From positions 1 through 48,676 of the forward strand of contig WXFH01000322.1 of assembly GCA_009881125.1 (NCBI GenBank): a stretch of DNA of 48,676 nt, read 5' to 3'. Position 1 is the stretch's first letter; each line of letters begins with the position of its first letter. The stretch is from Acidaminobacter sp. GTDB taxonomy: Bacteria; Bacillota_A; Clostridia; Peptostreptococcales; Acidaminobacteraceae. A model generated the notes under the pieces. It made no database searches. It was given only the letters and a program-made list of their open reading frames with translations, and was not told the origin of the DNA. The position numbers were made by a program, and so were the translations under genes. Below, one piece after another: positions 26,258 through 34,751 of this stretch.

Positions 26258-27448
26258 TTATACCTCAGTGATGTCGTCCAACCTACCGAAGGCGTTACGT
26301 GCAAACATCCCAAGTTCCATGTAGCAATATAGGATGGCTTCGTATGCGTCCTTTCCAGTGACTCTGGAGAGGATTGCGCCGTCCATGTCCATCCAGTCGT
26401 AGTCTGCGAGCTTGTACATCTTAAGCATGCTCTCGTCCACGCCGAATACCTTGTTCGCAGGCAGGAATTTGTCGACTATGATCGGGAGGTTGTTGAAGGC
26501 GATGGTGGAGTATCCACCCTTAAGCTCCGTCTTGTTGACGATCTGCTTCTTCGCATCGAGAACCGCCTGATACGCACGTCTGACGCCGTAAGTCGTATAG
26601 AGTGCACTGACGTCGCCTGCACCTGCCTGCTCGACGGTATCGATCAGAGTCTGAAGAAGCGTGTCAGAGATTGCTCTGTTGGAGCCACCGTTGGCAAGGA
26701 TTGACGCCTTATGCCAAGGGTAGGATGCGACTGCGAGTTGCTGAAGGGCTCCGTAGCCACCACCGATGTCTGCGTTGTCGACGATGCCCTGAATACCCAT
26801 AACTTCGAGGTTTCTGGATCCGCCGACGTAGACAGCGTAGGTGTTGTTAGTCGTGATGGCCGCGCCGGAGATGACAAAGCTTGTTGCGTTTGTGACGGAG
26901 ACAACCGTTCTGCCCACTGCACCCGTACCAGTCGTGCCGTCAGCCGCCACGAGGACATCAATAGACATTCCTGCTCTCAGGAACGCGGTGGAAGCGACGA
27001 CGACTGTCGTAGAAGCAGAAGTTGTGCCGCAAGTCGTGAGTCTGCCTGTGCCGTCGCCGGCGAGCATTCTATTGACCGCGTTCTTAAGGTCGCGGGTGAC
27101 ACCCTTGATCTCGGAGTCGACTGCTCGGATGAAAGCACCAGCGTCGTTCTTGGCGGCCTTGATGGACTGACCAGTAAGCTGAATGCGGCCATACAAATAT
27201 CTCATCGGAACGATGGACTCTTTGTAAGCCTGTTGGCCTGCGTCCATCAGCGTAGCGCCTTCAGCGCGCGCACCGATACCTTCGTTTCGGCCATAGTGCA
27301 TAGGGATCGTGAAGTTCTTACCGACGACAGAGTCGAAGTCTGTGTCAATACGCTTCAGGAGTTCGTTGTCGTTGTTGAGCTGTTCTCGGATCGGGCCGAG
27401 ATACTGAGTTTTCAATACACTATCTAATGTGCTAAGAGTTGCTGGCAA
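26258..27448 (-). CDS. Major capsid (coat) protein
   Basis: This 396-aa protein starts at TTG (27446-27448, MPATLSTLDSVLKTQYLGP). It has features common to HK97-fold coat proteins: an N-terminal helical arm, an IPMHYGRNEGIGARAEGATL segment, YGRIQLTGQSIKAAK, and a long beta-rich C-terminal half ending ARNAFGRLDDITEV. Gene order (portal, scaffold, coat) and the strong terminator right after it also fit. The protein is probably made in large amounts. No ATG lies near this start, so TTG is the likely initiation codon. Confidence 0.85.
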   Translation of the reverse strand: MPATLSTLDSVLKTQYLGPIREQLNNDNELLKRIDTDFDSVVGKNFTIPMHYGRNEGIGARAEGATLMDAGQQAYKESIVPMRYLYGRIQLTGQSIKAAKNDAGAFIRAVDSEIKGVTRDLKNAVNRMLAGDGTGRLTTCGTTSASTTVVVASTAFLRAGMSIDVLVAADGTTGTGAVGRTVVSVTNATSFVISGAAITTNNTYAVYVGGSRNLEVMGIQGIVDNADIGGGYGALQQLAVASYPWHKASILANGGSNRAISDTLLQTLIDTVEQAGAGDVSALYTTYGVRRAYQAVLDAKKQIVNKTELKGGYSTIAFNNLPIIVDKFLPANKVFGVDESMLKMYKLADYDWMDMDGAILSRVTGKDAYEAILYCYMELGMFARNAFGRLDDITEV

Positions 27449-27466
27449 AGGCTACACGTCCTTTCG

Positions 27467-28186
27467 TTATGAGCGTTTGAGTTGTTCGAGGGCGGCCTTT
27501 CTAGCCTCCTCGAAAGTCTTCGGTGTGGTTGCCGCTGGTGCAGAGGCACCTCCACCTATCTCGATGGGTTTGCCGCCTGACCTGACGGACTCCAGATAAT
27601 TCTTGATGTGGATGTCGGGTTTAGTAAGGTCTAGAAGCTCCGGGAGTTTCTCTGTGACGACGAGGGCGAGCCCCGTCTTCATGTCTGTGCCTGAAGCTTC
27701 TGCGATCTGTCTGATCCGTTCAAGGTTGTCCGAAACAAACTTGCCGATCTTAGGATCGCTGACGAGTTCTTTCTCTTCGGCAGTGAGGCGCTCTTTGCGC
27801 TCCACCTCGGCCAGTCTTGCTTTGGCTTCATTGGCTTCACGCTCGACCTTGATCACTTCAGGATCCTTGCCTGTACGCTCTGCCTCAGCCTCGAGTTCCT
27901 CCTGCTCCTGTTGATGCTGAAGGTACTGAAGATACTCTCCCGGCTCCATGCCTGCTGCTTTCGCTTGTCGTTCAATCACGCTTTTGTAGGGAGAAAACTC
28001 TGCCTCCATCTTCTTGCGCTCGTGTCCGAGTCTTGCGGCGAAGGCTTTTGCCGGATCCTTCTCCTTAGTGGAGTCGGTCATCTCAGTGCTTTCCGTAGTC
28101 TGCTGGTCGGCGGCACCAGTGTCATCTGCACCCGTTTCGACATCTTCAGCAAAGAGTTGTAGATTGAATTTATATGGTCTTACCAT
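27467..28186 (-). CDS. Capsid scaffold protein
   Basis: The start is ATG at 28186, preceded by GGGAGG; a further in-frame ATG at 28201 lacks spacing. The 239-aa protein begins MVRPYKFNLQLFAED, a start seen in many scaffold proteins of Gram-positive phages. It is highly charged and helical, with a long coiled coil (about residues 80-150, rich in E, K, A). The C-terminus (KTFEEARKAALEQLKRS) is a basic helix, the part that binds coat protein in scaffolds. It lies directly before the coat gene. Confidence 0.85.
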   Translation of the reverse strand: MVRPYKFNLQLFAEDVETGADDTGAADQQTTESTEMTDSTKEKDPAKAFAARLGHERKKMEAEFSPYKSVIERQAKAAGMEPGEYLQYLQHQQEQEELEAEAERTGKDPEVIKVEREANEAKARLAEVERKERLTAEEKELVSDPKIGKFVSDNLERIRQIAEASGTDMKTGLALVVTEKLPELLDLTKPDIHIKNYLESVRSGGKPIEIGGGASAPAATTPKTFEEARKAALEQLKRS

Positions 28187-28253
28187 GATGGTTCCTCCCA
28201 TGCGGCGTCCATGAGATCTTAACGCCCGTCTTTGATTTGATAATACAACAGCA

Positions 28254-28279
28254 TAAAAAAGGCACCCGCAATGGGTGCC
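28254..28279 (-). terminator. Terminator between portal and scaffold genes
   Basis: On the minus strand GGCACCC-ATTGC-GGGTGCC is followed by seven T. It lies 15 bp past the portal stop. A canonical terminator inside the head operon implies either partial readthrough, antitermination, or a promoter before the scaffold gene. Confidence 0.8.
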
Positions 28280-28293
28280 AATAAAAGGGGGAT

Positions 28294-30273
28294 TTAGATG
28301 GCGTCAAGAATAGTTGGATCTTGCTTGATAGCGGCCTGCTCCTCAGGTGATAATGCACCGATCACACGCCCCATGTCAAGATCGCCGGTGTCATCCGCTT
28401 CTACTTGGGCTGGTGAGGCCTGCATCATAGCCTGCATAATGTAGGTCATGTGCTCCTGAATGTGAGCGTCGATGATCGACTGAGATTCCGGATCCATTCC
28501 CTCATACTCTGCACCTTTCCTGAACTTGTTGTGCTGGGCGACGTGTACTTCGTGATGGAAGAAATCTCTCGTGATCGGACTGAAGTCCAGCTTTGCCCAT
28601 GCGGCATTTTCATTGAGTGCCTGCTGAACGTCGATCTCGAGGCCATCATACAGGTCATCGGTGATGCCAAGCTCAAGCATGCGGATGATAAGGTCGCGAT
28701 CCATCTGCGGATTGAGTACCTGCATGTTGATCAGTTCAAGGACGTACTGTTTGCGGGCGGCGTTTGAGAGCTGAGTGAGGCTCATGTCCTCAAAGCGGAT
28801 ATCCGTAGAGGTGAGATCCGACCCACGAAACTCCAGCGATTCCATGCGCTTGTTCTGTCCAACCAGCTGGACCGTCCTTGCCTCGTCATATTTAAAGCGG
28901 ATGATCTTAAGCAGATAGCTCATGTACTTCTGCTTAAAGCGGCCATACTTGGCCACTGTTGGAGCCAGTTTAGTGTCGTCCTGCTCTTGAAGGAGTTGAA
29001 TAGCCACGCCTGAGTTGACGCCTGTCGGCGTGGATCCGTGGCTGACCTCCTGCTGGGAACTGATATACATGAACTCCTCAATGCACTGCTCGACATTCTT
29101 ATAAACATCTGCTCCCAACGAAGCTGGCTGAAGCATGATGGGTGGATTAAAGCCTTTGCGATACCAAATGACCGTTCCTGGCGCTGAGTCGATCTCGTCG
29201 TCGATGATCGCTCCGTCCTCCGCAGCCCATTTTGGGTTGGCCATAAGGTTCTTGTTCTCGATGATCTGGCCCCTCGATTTGTTGTACTCTCGCTGAACTG
29301 GAATCAGCTGTTCGACGATGCTGGTGCCAATGACCTTACCAGGAACCGGGATATGGATCAGAGGGAAGATCGGGATCTCGCGATCTGTATTGTCTTTCTC
29401 GCCAAAGCCGATATCTTCTTCATACCATAGCTCAACCCCGCCAGCCACTGTGATCCTGCGTCCTTTTGGATACTCATGGCTCGGTGACTCCCAGTACTCC
29501 TTGACAACTGCACAGTTTCTCGCCTTCACCGACTTTGACCCAAATATATTGGACCCTGAGGTCAACGTCTTGAGCTTGCCCTCATAGATGCTGGCGGCGG
29601 TCAGCGTGTCGTCTGCGGCTACTTCCTTGCCATAGACTGCCTTGATGTACTCTATGGTTCGTTGGCGCTCATGAATGATCCAGCGCACGTCGCTCCATCT
29701 GGAGGCTGATGGATCCCATTTGACCTCAAAAAGATTGAGCACCTCGATATCTACGTCCCCTTGTTTAACGGGACGACCATCTTCAGTGGCAATTGTGAGA
29801 CCCTTGGCGGGATTCCATACCGGCTTTACGAATCCTATGCGGGTTGCAAGCGCCCACATGACAACTTCTTCGTCGACCTCTTGGAGTTTCAAATCATACT
29901 CCAACCACTCGACGACCTTGTCCGCGATGCGGGCAGATCGGATGTCAGCTTCTTCTGTCGTTGCAGGAACGACAGCCTTACTCAGCTTGTGTCTGAGAAC
30001 CTTTGAAAGCTCGTTTCGCACGGCAGGCAGGATGCGATTGGCGGTATACTGGACCTGCCAGTCTTCCTTCGGGAGAGGTACGATCTGCTTCGTGGTCGGG
30101 CTCATTGCAATATGCTGATGACCTGCGTAGTACGCCAGTTGGACATAGCTTTGTAGATCCTCATCTGAATGTGCCCCATCCTCAGACCGCTCATCAACCA
30201 GTTTACACCGCTCAATCTGAGCCGGGGTTTGGGCGTCCTTATCCGGTTTGATATGTTCCACACTTTTGGCCAT
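28294..30273 (-). CDS. Portal protein (P22-like)
   Basis: This 659-aa protein has the length and composition of a portal of short-tailed phages. It begins MAKSVEHIKPDKDAQT, with a QLAYYAGHQHIAM segment, IPVPGKVIGTSIVEQLIPVQREYNKSR (wing/stem) and a long helical C-terminus rich in Gln and Met (HIQEHMTYIMQAMMQ). The start follows AGGAGG. It is located between terminase and scaffold genes, as in most tailed phages. Twelve copies would form the DNA channel. Confidence 0.85.
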   Translation of the reverse strand: MAKSVEHIKPDKDAQTPAQIERCKLVDERSEDGAHSDEDLQSYVQLAYYAGHQHIAMSPTTKQIVPLPKEDWQVQYTANRILPAVRNELSKVLRHKLSKAVVPATTEEADIRSARIADKVVEWLEYDLKLQEVDEEVVMWALATRIGFVKPVWNPAKGLTIATEDGRPVKQGDVDIEVLNLFEVKWDPSASRWSDVRWIIHERQRTIEYIKAVYGKEVAADDTLTAASIYEGKLKTLTSGSNIFGSKSVKARNCAVVKEYWESPSHEYPKGRRITVAGGVELWYEEDIGFGEKDNTDREIPIFPLIHIPVPGKVIGTSIVEQLIPVQREYNKSRGQIIENKNLMANPKWAAEDGAIIDDEIDSAPGTVIWYRKGFNPPIMLQPASLGADVYKNVEQCIEEFMYISSQQEVSHGSTPTGVNSGVAIQLLQEQDDTKLAPTVAKYGRFKQKYMSYLLKIIRFKYDEARTVQLVGQNKRMESLEFRGSDLTSTDIRFEDMSLTQLSNAARKQYVLELINMQVLNPQMDRDLIIRMLELGITDDLYDGLEIDVQQALNENAAWAKLDFSPITRDFFHHEVHVAQHNKFRKGAEYEGMDPESQSIIDAHIQEHMTYIMQAMMQASPAQVEADDTGDLDMGRVIGALSPEEQAAIKQDPTILDAI

Positions 30274-30283
30274 ATGAGACCTC

Positions 30284-30559
30284 CTACCCTTCGATTACCC
30301 TGCTTCTTCTGTCGTCTCTATATTGATAATCAGGCGGCACAACTGCTACAACCTCGCATCCGTCCACATCTGTCATACGTTCCGCGTAACAGCCGATAGC
30401 CAGCAGTGTTGGATTCTTTTCGCAGATGTTGTTGAGTGCCTCCGCTTCGTTTCGGGCAATTGTACGGTACTTCAACTCGCCAAATCCCCCTTCCCACACC
30501 GGAACAAATGTGTAGTCTTCAGTGGTTTCGGTATCTTCTGCTTTCTTTCTTGATGCCAT
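30284..30559 (-). CDS. Hypothetical protein, 91 aa
   Basis: This small, soluble protein begins MASRKKAEDTETTEDYTFVPVW after AGGAGG. It has a region EAEALNNICEKNPTLLAIGC that could be a helical hairpin, followed by an acidic/hydrophobic strand-rich end (VVAVVPPDYQYRDD). It lies between the terminase-side membrane protein and the portal gene. I do not recognise a family, and nothing in the sequence assigns a role. Confidence 0.65.
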   Translation of the reverse strand: MASRKKAEDTETTEDYTFVPVWEGGFGELKYRTIARNEAEALNNICEKNPTLLAIGCYAERMTDVDGCEVVAVVPPDYQYRDDRRSRVIEG

Positions 30560-30571
30560 TTCGACAACCTC

Positions 30572-30811
30572 CTATAGCTGTATCAGCTCTTCTTTAGGTT
30601 CACATGGTTCTTTCCGTCTTTCTGATTGATCCTGAACAGCTTTAAACTCAGGCAAATCTTTGGCCTGGATCCGATCAAGCAATCTCTGTCGTTCGATCTC
30701 TGCCATCTTAAGTAGTGCATCTCTTTCTTTCTGCCAGCGCAGATCCGAATAGGCAAACATCGCCATAAGGGCAAGATACAGGATTGTTATTACAATGAAC
30801 TCCGGACTCAT
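30572..30811 (-). CDS. Small membrane protein, 79 aa
   Basis: An N-terminal membrane segment (about residues 4-21, EFIVITILYLALMAMFAY) is followed by a charged helical tail (KERDALLKMAEIERQRLLDR) and a disordered end. It overlaps the terminase large-subunit gene by four bases (ATGA). Small membrane proteins in this position occur in several Gram-positive phages. The function is unknown; a role in packaging or superinfection exclusion is only a guess. Confidence 0.65.
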   Translation of the reverse strand: MSPEFIVITILYLALMAMFAYSDLRWQKERDALLKMAEIERQRLLDRIQAKDLPEFKAVQDQSERRKEPCEPKEELIQL

Positions 30812-32319
30812 ACTTGGCGGAATCCTCCTTTTTTTCGTTGTTTATGTCTGATTAGACTATCAAGGTGTTCATCCACCCTCCGGGCCAGAGCTTCCTCTGC
30901 ATCCTTTGGTGGCGGCAAAGGCGGATCTCTGTGATCCGTGTAGTAGATCAAGCGGTTGAGCGCCTGTGTTGTGCTGTCGACCCGGTCATCATGAGCACCA
31001 GATGGAAATGCGCATAATTCATCCATATACTCGACGACCCATGGAGCTATGTCTGCATCCGGAAGAAAGACGTTGCCACTCTCAAAAGCAGGGCTCACAG
31101 CGTTAGCACGCGCTATCTTGCCTCCCTCCGGATTGATAGGAATGAGCCCAGGTATACGAGTCTGGAGGAGCTGTATTACTGCTGGCCCGTTTGCCTTATC
31201 CTCCACAAGTTTAATCAAACTCTTAGGCCATTTAGCAGTCATCTGCATTATAGCACTGCAGGTATCCGGCAAGTCCAATCGCTCTGTGACACAGTCCAGC
31301 AGATAGTATTCAGCGCCGATGCGCCCCCAAACTTGACCTGAAACGAAGTCAGATCCGTCAGAGTCCTTGAACGCACAATCCCAGCTTTGAATGATCTCGT
31401 CAAAGTATTCAGGTCTTTTAGCGTAGAACCTAAACCACGAACGCTTAAAGAGATTGCCCTCTGCTGCTGTAGGCCTGCCCTGAAAAAGTGACTGCCATAC
31501 CCTGGATCCCTCTTTTGTGAGATAGACAGGTTTGAATTCAGTCAGCCATGCATTGTCCTTGCCAAGCACTGAACCCAGGGCTTCACCCGGTTCGCGCATG
31601 AGAGGGTCATTCTCCTCTGCCTCACATGGCAGATTGATATACATAGCACGCTTGCCCTCATTCTTGAGGATCCTTGCAACAAGATCATCCTCGTGCCATC
31701 TGGTCATGATGACAATCGTCTTGCCTTTTGCAGACAGACGTGTCCGGATGGAATTCAACCACTCATCCCATACACGTTCCCTATAGACTTCAGATTCGGC
31801 TTCCTGACGGTTTTTGACCGGGTCATCGATCAGGATCAGGTCGCCAGGGTTACCAGTGATAGATCCTCCCACACCTCTGGACAGCATGGATCCGATGCCG
31901 TTATCAAGCTCCCACTCATCCTGTGCGCTGGTTACTTTGGAAACGCGAACTCCAAAGATCTTCTCACCAAACTCGTTGATCTTCTCTTTGTTCCTACGTC
32001 CGAATTTCCGCGCAAAATCCTCGTTGTAGCTGACTTCTATCACTCGCCAAGTCTTGTATTTTCCAAGAACCCATGACGGCAATGTCTCGGTAATGGACAT
32101 TGATTTCCCATGCTGAGGCGGAAGAGAGATGCAAAGGATCATGATTTCTGTGCCGTCTTCGCCTTTTAAACTACCTTCTAAGAAGCTTTGCACCATGTCA
32201 CAGATGTAAATCAGATAGGGCGCTTCGATCCATCTGCCTCTGTGGACATACTTTACATATTCCCAGTACCTGATCTGCGCCAGCCGCATCCGAACATCGT
32301 CTAAGCTTGGTATTTTCAT
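30808..32319 (-). CDS. terL: Terminase large subunit
   Basis: This 503-aa protein has an ATPase domain with Walker A PPQHGKS (about residues 67-73), Walker B LILIDDP (about 160), and a coupling motif near IVIMTRWHEDD. The C-terminal RNase H-like nuclease domain shows SWDCAFKDSD and GAHDDRVDS with the metal-binding aspartates. It packages DNA through the portal. It overlaps the small subunit by four bases. Confidence 0.95.
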   Translation of the reverse strand: MKIPSLDDVRMRLAQIRYWEYVKYVHRGRWIEAPYLIYICDMVQSFLEGSLKGEDGTEIMILCISLPPQHGKSMSITETLPSWVLGKYKTWRVIEVSYNEDFARKFGRRNKEKINEFGEKIFGVRVSKVTSAQDEWELDNGIGSMLSRGVGGSITGNPGDLILIDDPVKNRQEAESEVYRERVWDEWLNSIRTRLSAKGKTIVIMTRWHEDDLVARILKNEGKRAMYINLPCEAEENDPLMREPGEALGSVLGKDNAWLTEFKPVYLTKEGSRVWQSLFQGRPTAAEGNLFKRSWFRFYAKRPEYFDEIIQSWDCAFKDSDGSDFVSGQVWGRIGAEYYLLDCVTERLDLPDTCSAIMQMTAKWPKSLIKLVEDKANGPAVIQLLQTRIPGLIPINPEGGKIARANAVSPAFESGNVFLPDADIAPWVVEYMDELCAFPSGAHDDRVDSTTQALNRLIYYTDHRDPPLPPPKDAEEALARRVDEHLDSLIRHKQRKKGGFRQV

Positions 32320-32831
32320 TTTTTCATCAGGATGGCCTCAATAGCCTTCAGCTGATCCTCCGACAATTCATCGATGCTGTGTTTAATCTCAAGAGGATTG
32401 CCCGGCTGACCGCCCATATTAACGTTCTGCGTCACTTTGTTGTCCCACTGGCCATTCTCTGGGGAGGTGTTGTTCATCAGTGCGAACATCACGCCATTGT
32501 TATTTCCGAGCCTGTGAAGTTTTGCTTCCCACTGCTCCTCGATCCGCATCCTTGCATCTTTGAGAATAGGTGCGAACTCATCGCGATCCATGTAATTCAG
32601 GATTGCCTGCCTGCCGCTGAGACCTATCGCCCTGGCAAGACCAGTCCATGTATATGGCTGGGGATCCGGAAAGGTTCGAACAACTGCGTTAGGGCCAGTT
32701 CCAACCAGCGCTGTTGTGACATGGCTATCTTGTGCATTAAAATATGCGTCCACTTTCTTTTTGAGTGATTTCGCATTCTTCAGCTTATATTTTCCGAAAT
32801 TCCCGGGGTTTTCTCGCTTTTTTTCATCCAT
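32316..32831 (-). CDS. terS: Terminase small subunit
   Basis: This 171-aa helical protein begins MDEKKRENPGNFGKYK. Its central region (YTWTGLARAIGLSGRQAILNY) has a helix-turn-helix look that fits DNA recognition. An acidic helical end (SIDELSEDQLKAIEAIL) would contact the large subunit. The gene directly precedes terL, overlapping it by four bases, and follows a probable late promoter. The initiation site of packaging is probably near or inside this gene, but I cannot see it. Confidence 0.85.
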   Translation of the reverse strand: MDEKKRENPGNFGKYKLKNAKSLKKKVDAYFNAQDSHVTTALVGTGPNAVVRTFPDPQPYTWTGLARAIGLSGRQAILNYMDRDEFAPILKDARMRIEEQWEAKLHRLGNNNGVMFALMNNTSPENGQWDNKVTQNVNMGGQPGNPLEIKHSIDELSEDQLKAIEAILMKK

Positions 32832-32926
32832 TTACGTCATCCTCCCTTCAACACAAATTATAGTTTGAAAGGCAATTTCGCCCCGCAACGGCTAGAGCGC
32901 TAAGGTCAGCGTAATGAAAACTTCTC
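32832..32926 (-). promoter_or_regulatory. Probable late-operon promoter region
   Basis: On the minus strand a perfect -10 (TATAAT, 32857-32862) lies about 25 bp before the terS start. No -35 with normal spacing is seen: TTGCGG is 20 bp upstream. A GC-rich segment (about 32880-32912) with repeated AGCGC elements lies just upstream. A -10 with no proper -35 is typical of late promoters that need a phage activator; the HTH protein encoded at 32982-33284 is a candidate. Confidence 0.5.
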
Positions 32927-32962
32927 AAAAAAAATTAATGCCGAAGCGTCAACCTCGGCATT
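32927..32962 (-). terminator. Terminator of the early (replication) operon
   Basis: On the minus strand AATGCCGAGG pairs with CTTCGGCATT (32937-32962, one G-U pair), then AATTTTTTTT. It lies 20 bp past the stop of the HTH gene and separates the early operon from the late promoter. Confidence 0.85.
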
Positions 32963-32981
32963 TTCAACTATGTTCACACTC

Positions 32982-33284
32982 CTACCGTACCCATTTAGGG
33001 TTTCCAGCGGGGCGAGTTTTCAATTTGTACTTCTTCAGCTTCTTACTGATACAGCCAACAGAACAGAAACATCGTTCTGCCATCTGTCTGACTGTAAGAC
33101 CCTGAGCAATCATTCGCCTGAGCAGTTTTTCAGTGATGACTACTTCTCCGCTTCTCCATCTTTCAGCCATGATCATCCGATGAATTTGATATCTGGAGAA
33201 TCCAGTTTGTTCAGCAAGATCATTCAGCGTGGATCCCTGCTTATGCCTCCACCAGAGTTGCCCTGGCGACAAGTGATTACTCAT
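32982..33284 (-). CDS. Small HTH protein, candidate late-gene activator
   Basis: The start is ATG at 33284 (MSNHLSPGQLWWRHK), eight bases after GAGGT. The 100-aa protein has two helix-turn-helix-like segments: LNDLAEQTGFSRYQIHRMI and VRQMAERCFCSVGCISKKL. Its tail is basic. As the last gene of the early operon, directly before the late promoter, it has the position of the RinA/ArpU-type late transcription regulators, although it does not obviously belong to those families. The DNA-binding call is good; the activator role is inferred. Confidence 0.68.
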   Translation of the reverse strand: MSNHLSPGQLWWRHKQGSTLNDLAEQTGFSRYQIHRMIMAERWRSGEVVITEKLLRRMIAQGLTVRQMAERCFCSVGCISKKLKKYKLKTRPAGNPKWVR

Positions 33285-33308
33285 ACAACAATACCTCACT
33301 CTCTTTTA

Positions 33309-33743
33309 CTAAAACGGTACCTCGTCGTCACTGAAATTTGCGGCGGCAAAATCGTCCTCGTATTGGTCAGGTATTGGCAGACTATCCTGTCTTTCTGATT
33401 TATCTGCTTTATCAAGAAACCCCAAATTATGCGCAGTGATCTCTGTAGTGTATCTTGTCTCTCCTGCTGGAGTTTTAAATGATCCGGTTGTGATCGACCC
33501 TTCGATCGCTACCCTTTTGCCTTTTGAGAGATATTGAGTGGCAGTCTCAGCAAGTTTACCCCATGCATTAATTTTGATGAAGTCAGCAGTTGAGATACCT
33601 TTCTGCTGCATTTCAGTCTTCTTCTCTTTACTCAAATTTTTGTCAACTGCCAGCGTGAAGCTTGTGACGGCTCTACCCGTACTAGCTATGTGTCTTAGCT
33701 CTGGATCTTTGGTGAGTCTCCCTATTAAAACTACGTGATTCAT
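33309..33743 (-). CDS. ssb: Single-stranded DNA-binding protein
   Basis: This 144-aa protein has a typical OB fold: NHVVLIGRLTKDPELRH at the start, TSFTLAVDKN and FIKINAWGKLAETATQYLSKGKRVAIEGSI. A short linker leads to the acidic tip DDEVPF, which binds partner proteins. It would coat phage ssDNA and work with the RecT-like protein and the replisome organiser encoded in the same operon. The start follows AGGAGG. Confidence 0.96.
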   Translation of the reverse strand: MNHVVLIGRLTKDPELRHIASTGRAVTSFTLAVDKNLSKEKKTEMQQKGISTADFIKINAWGKLAETATQYLSKGKRVAIEGSITTGSFKTPAGETRYTTEITAHNLGFLDKADKSERQDSLPIPDQYEDDFAAANFSDDEVPF

Positions 33744-33841
33744 ATTAACCTCCTATATTCGCAATATGCGCCAAATACGAACTAATATTGACACCTGATA
33801 TGAAATTCAATTCGCAATAGTCACCAATACTGCACTTGCGT

Positions 33842-34219
33842 TTACATTGATTCAATCACGATCTCTGTCCTCGGAAATTCCTTATCATACATAACTCGAC
33901 TGCCATCATGCCCGGCAATAATCTCTGAGTTATCATCTTCAAACAGTCCATGATAGACCATGGCATCGTCAACCGCATTCAAGAGATTGGGAAGATCTAC
34001 CCTTCTCTTTGTTGGCATATAGAAAAGGCACTTAACATTTACTCGGCTGTTGATTCCTTTCGGCAAGGTAGATGATGTCAGAAAGACCTGGCAGTTATTC
34101 AGATATTCTGCATAGGCTTCTGAAGGTGATACAAATGGTTTACCTGTCCGGTTATTTCTCCTTATCTGCATCGAATTCTTCTTGGTTCGTGGAATGAACG
34201 GCAATACGATCTTTATCAT
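33842..34219 (-). CDS. rusA: RusA-family Holliday junction resolvase
   Basis: This 125-aa protein is of RusA length. It shows KKNSMQIRRN near the start and the conserved acidic core RRVDLPNLLNAVDDAM followed by DDNSEIIAG, which carry the metal-binding aspartates. RusA resolves four-way junctions and helps debranch DNA before packaging. It starts after GAGGT and overlaps the upstream DnaD-like gene by 68 bp. Confidence 0.9.
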   Translation of the reverse strand: MIKIVLPFIPRTKKNSMQIRRNNRTGKPFVSPSEAYAEYLNNCQVFLTSSTLPKGINSRVNVKCLFYMPTKRRVDLPNLLNAVDDAMVYHGLFEDDNSEIIAGHDGSRVMYDKEFPRTEIVIESM

Positions 34220-34736
34220 TTCTACCTCGCTTTTCTCTCAATCTCATTTCGAAGTCCTCGACATTGCTCCTTGATGGTTCGAAATTATGAAAACCATTTT
34301 TTGACTTCGATTTTGGTTTTTCGCTATATATATTTCTTAAAGATTCTTTTCTTTCTTTAGTTGTTGTTATTTGAGTGTCCTTTTGCGTGTTGCTTTGTTT
34401 GTTATTTTCCTGATCGCCATCCTGATACAATGTGTATTTTTCAATGGTTATGATGGTAAATTTGTTTGTTGTTTTGACTGTTATTTCGTTTGTTGATTTC
34501 AATTTATCTAATGCAGTCCTAACTTGCTGAATTGATAGGCCTGTTTCACTTGCAAGATTCCCGTAAGAAGTAATAAATTCACCCCTGCATATTTTATGTC
34601 CCTTCCAAATATTTTCCTTAAAGTTCGCTTTAAGAAGGATGTGAATGAACAGAATGAGGACGTTTTTCTCGTCATACCATTCCCAATCCAGCATTTTTCT
34701 ATGGATTTTGATCCATCCATTCAGCTTTTCTGCCAT
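34152..34736 (-). CDS. DnaD-like phage replication initiator (replisome organiser)
   Basis: This 194-aa protein begins MAEKLNGWIKIHRKMLDWEWY, the usual start of the winged-helix N-terminal domain of phage replisome organisers. A recognition helix lies at TGLSIQQVRTALDKLKS. The C-terminal half is a low-complexity, charged linker (NKQSNTQKDTQITTTK) with a basic end. A full DnaD-type C-terminal domain is not evident. Such proteins bind an origin that is often inside their own gene, and GTTTGTTR repeats occur at 34394-34404, 34461-34471 and 34487-34496. Confidence 0.8.
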   Translation of the reverse strand: MAEKLNGWIKIHRKMLDWEWYDEKNVLILFIHILLKANFKENIWKGHKICRGEFITSYGNLASETGLSIQQVRTALDKLKSTNEITVKTTNKFTIITIEKYTLYQDGDQENNKQSNTQKDTQITTTKERKESLRNIYSEKPKSKSKNGFHNFEPSRSNVEDFEMRLREKRGRNDKDRIAVHSTNQEEFDADKEK

Positions 34737-34751
34737 CGTCCATTCACACCC

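Noticed and set aside
26711..27427. 238-codon plus-strand ORF opposite the coat gene
   Set aside because: Repetitive Asp/Ser/Arg composition and no start signal; a mirror of the coat gene.
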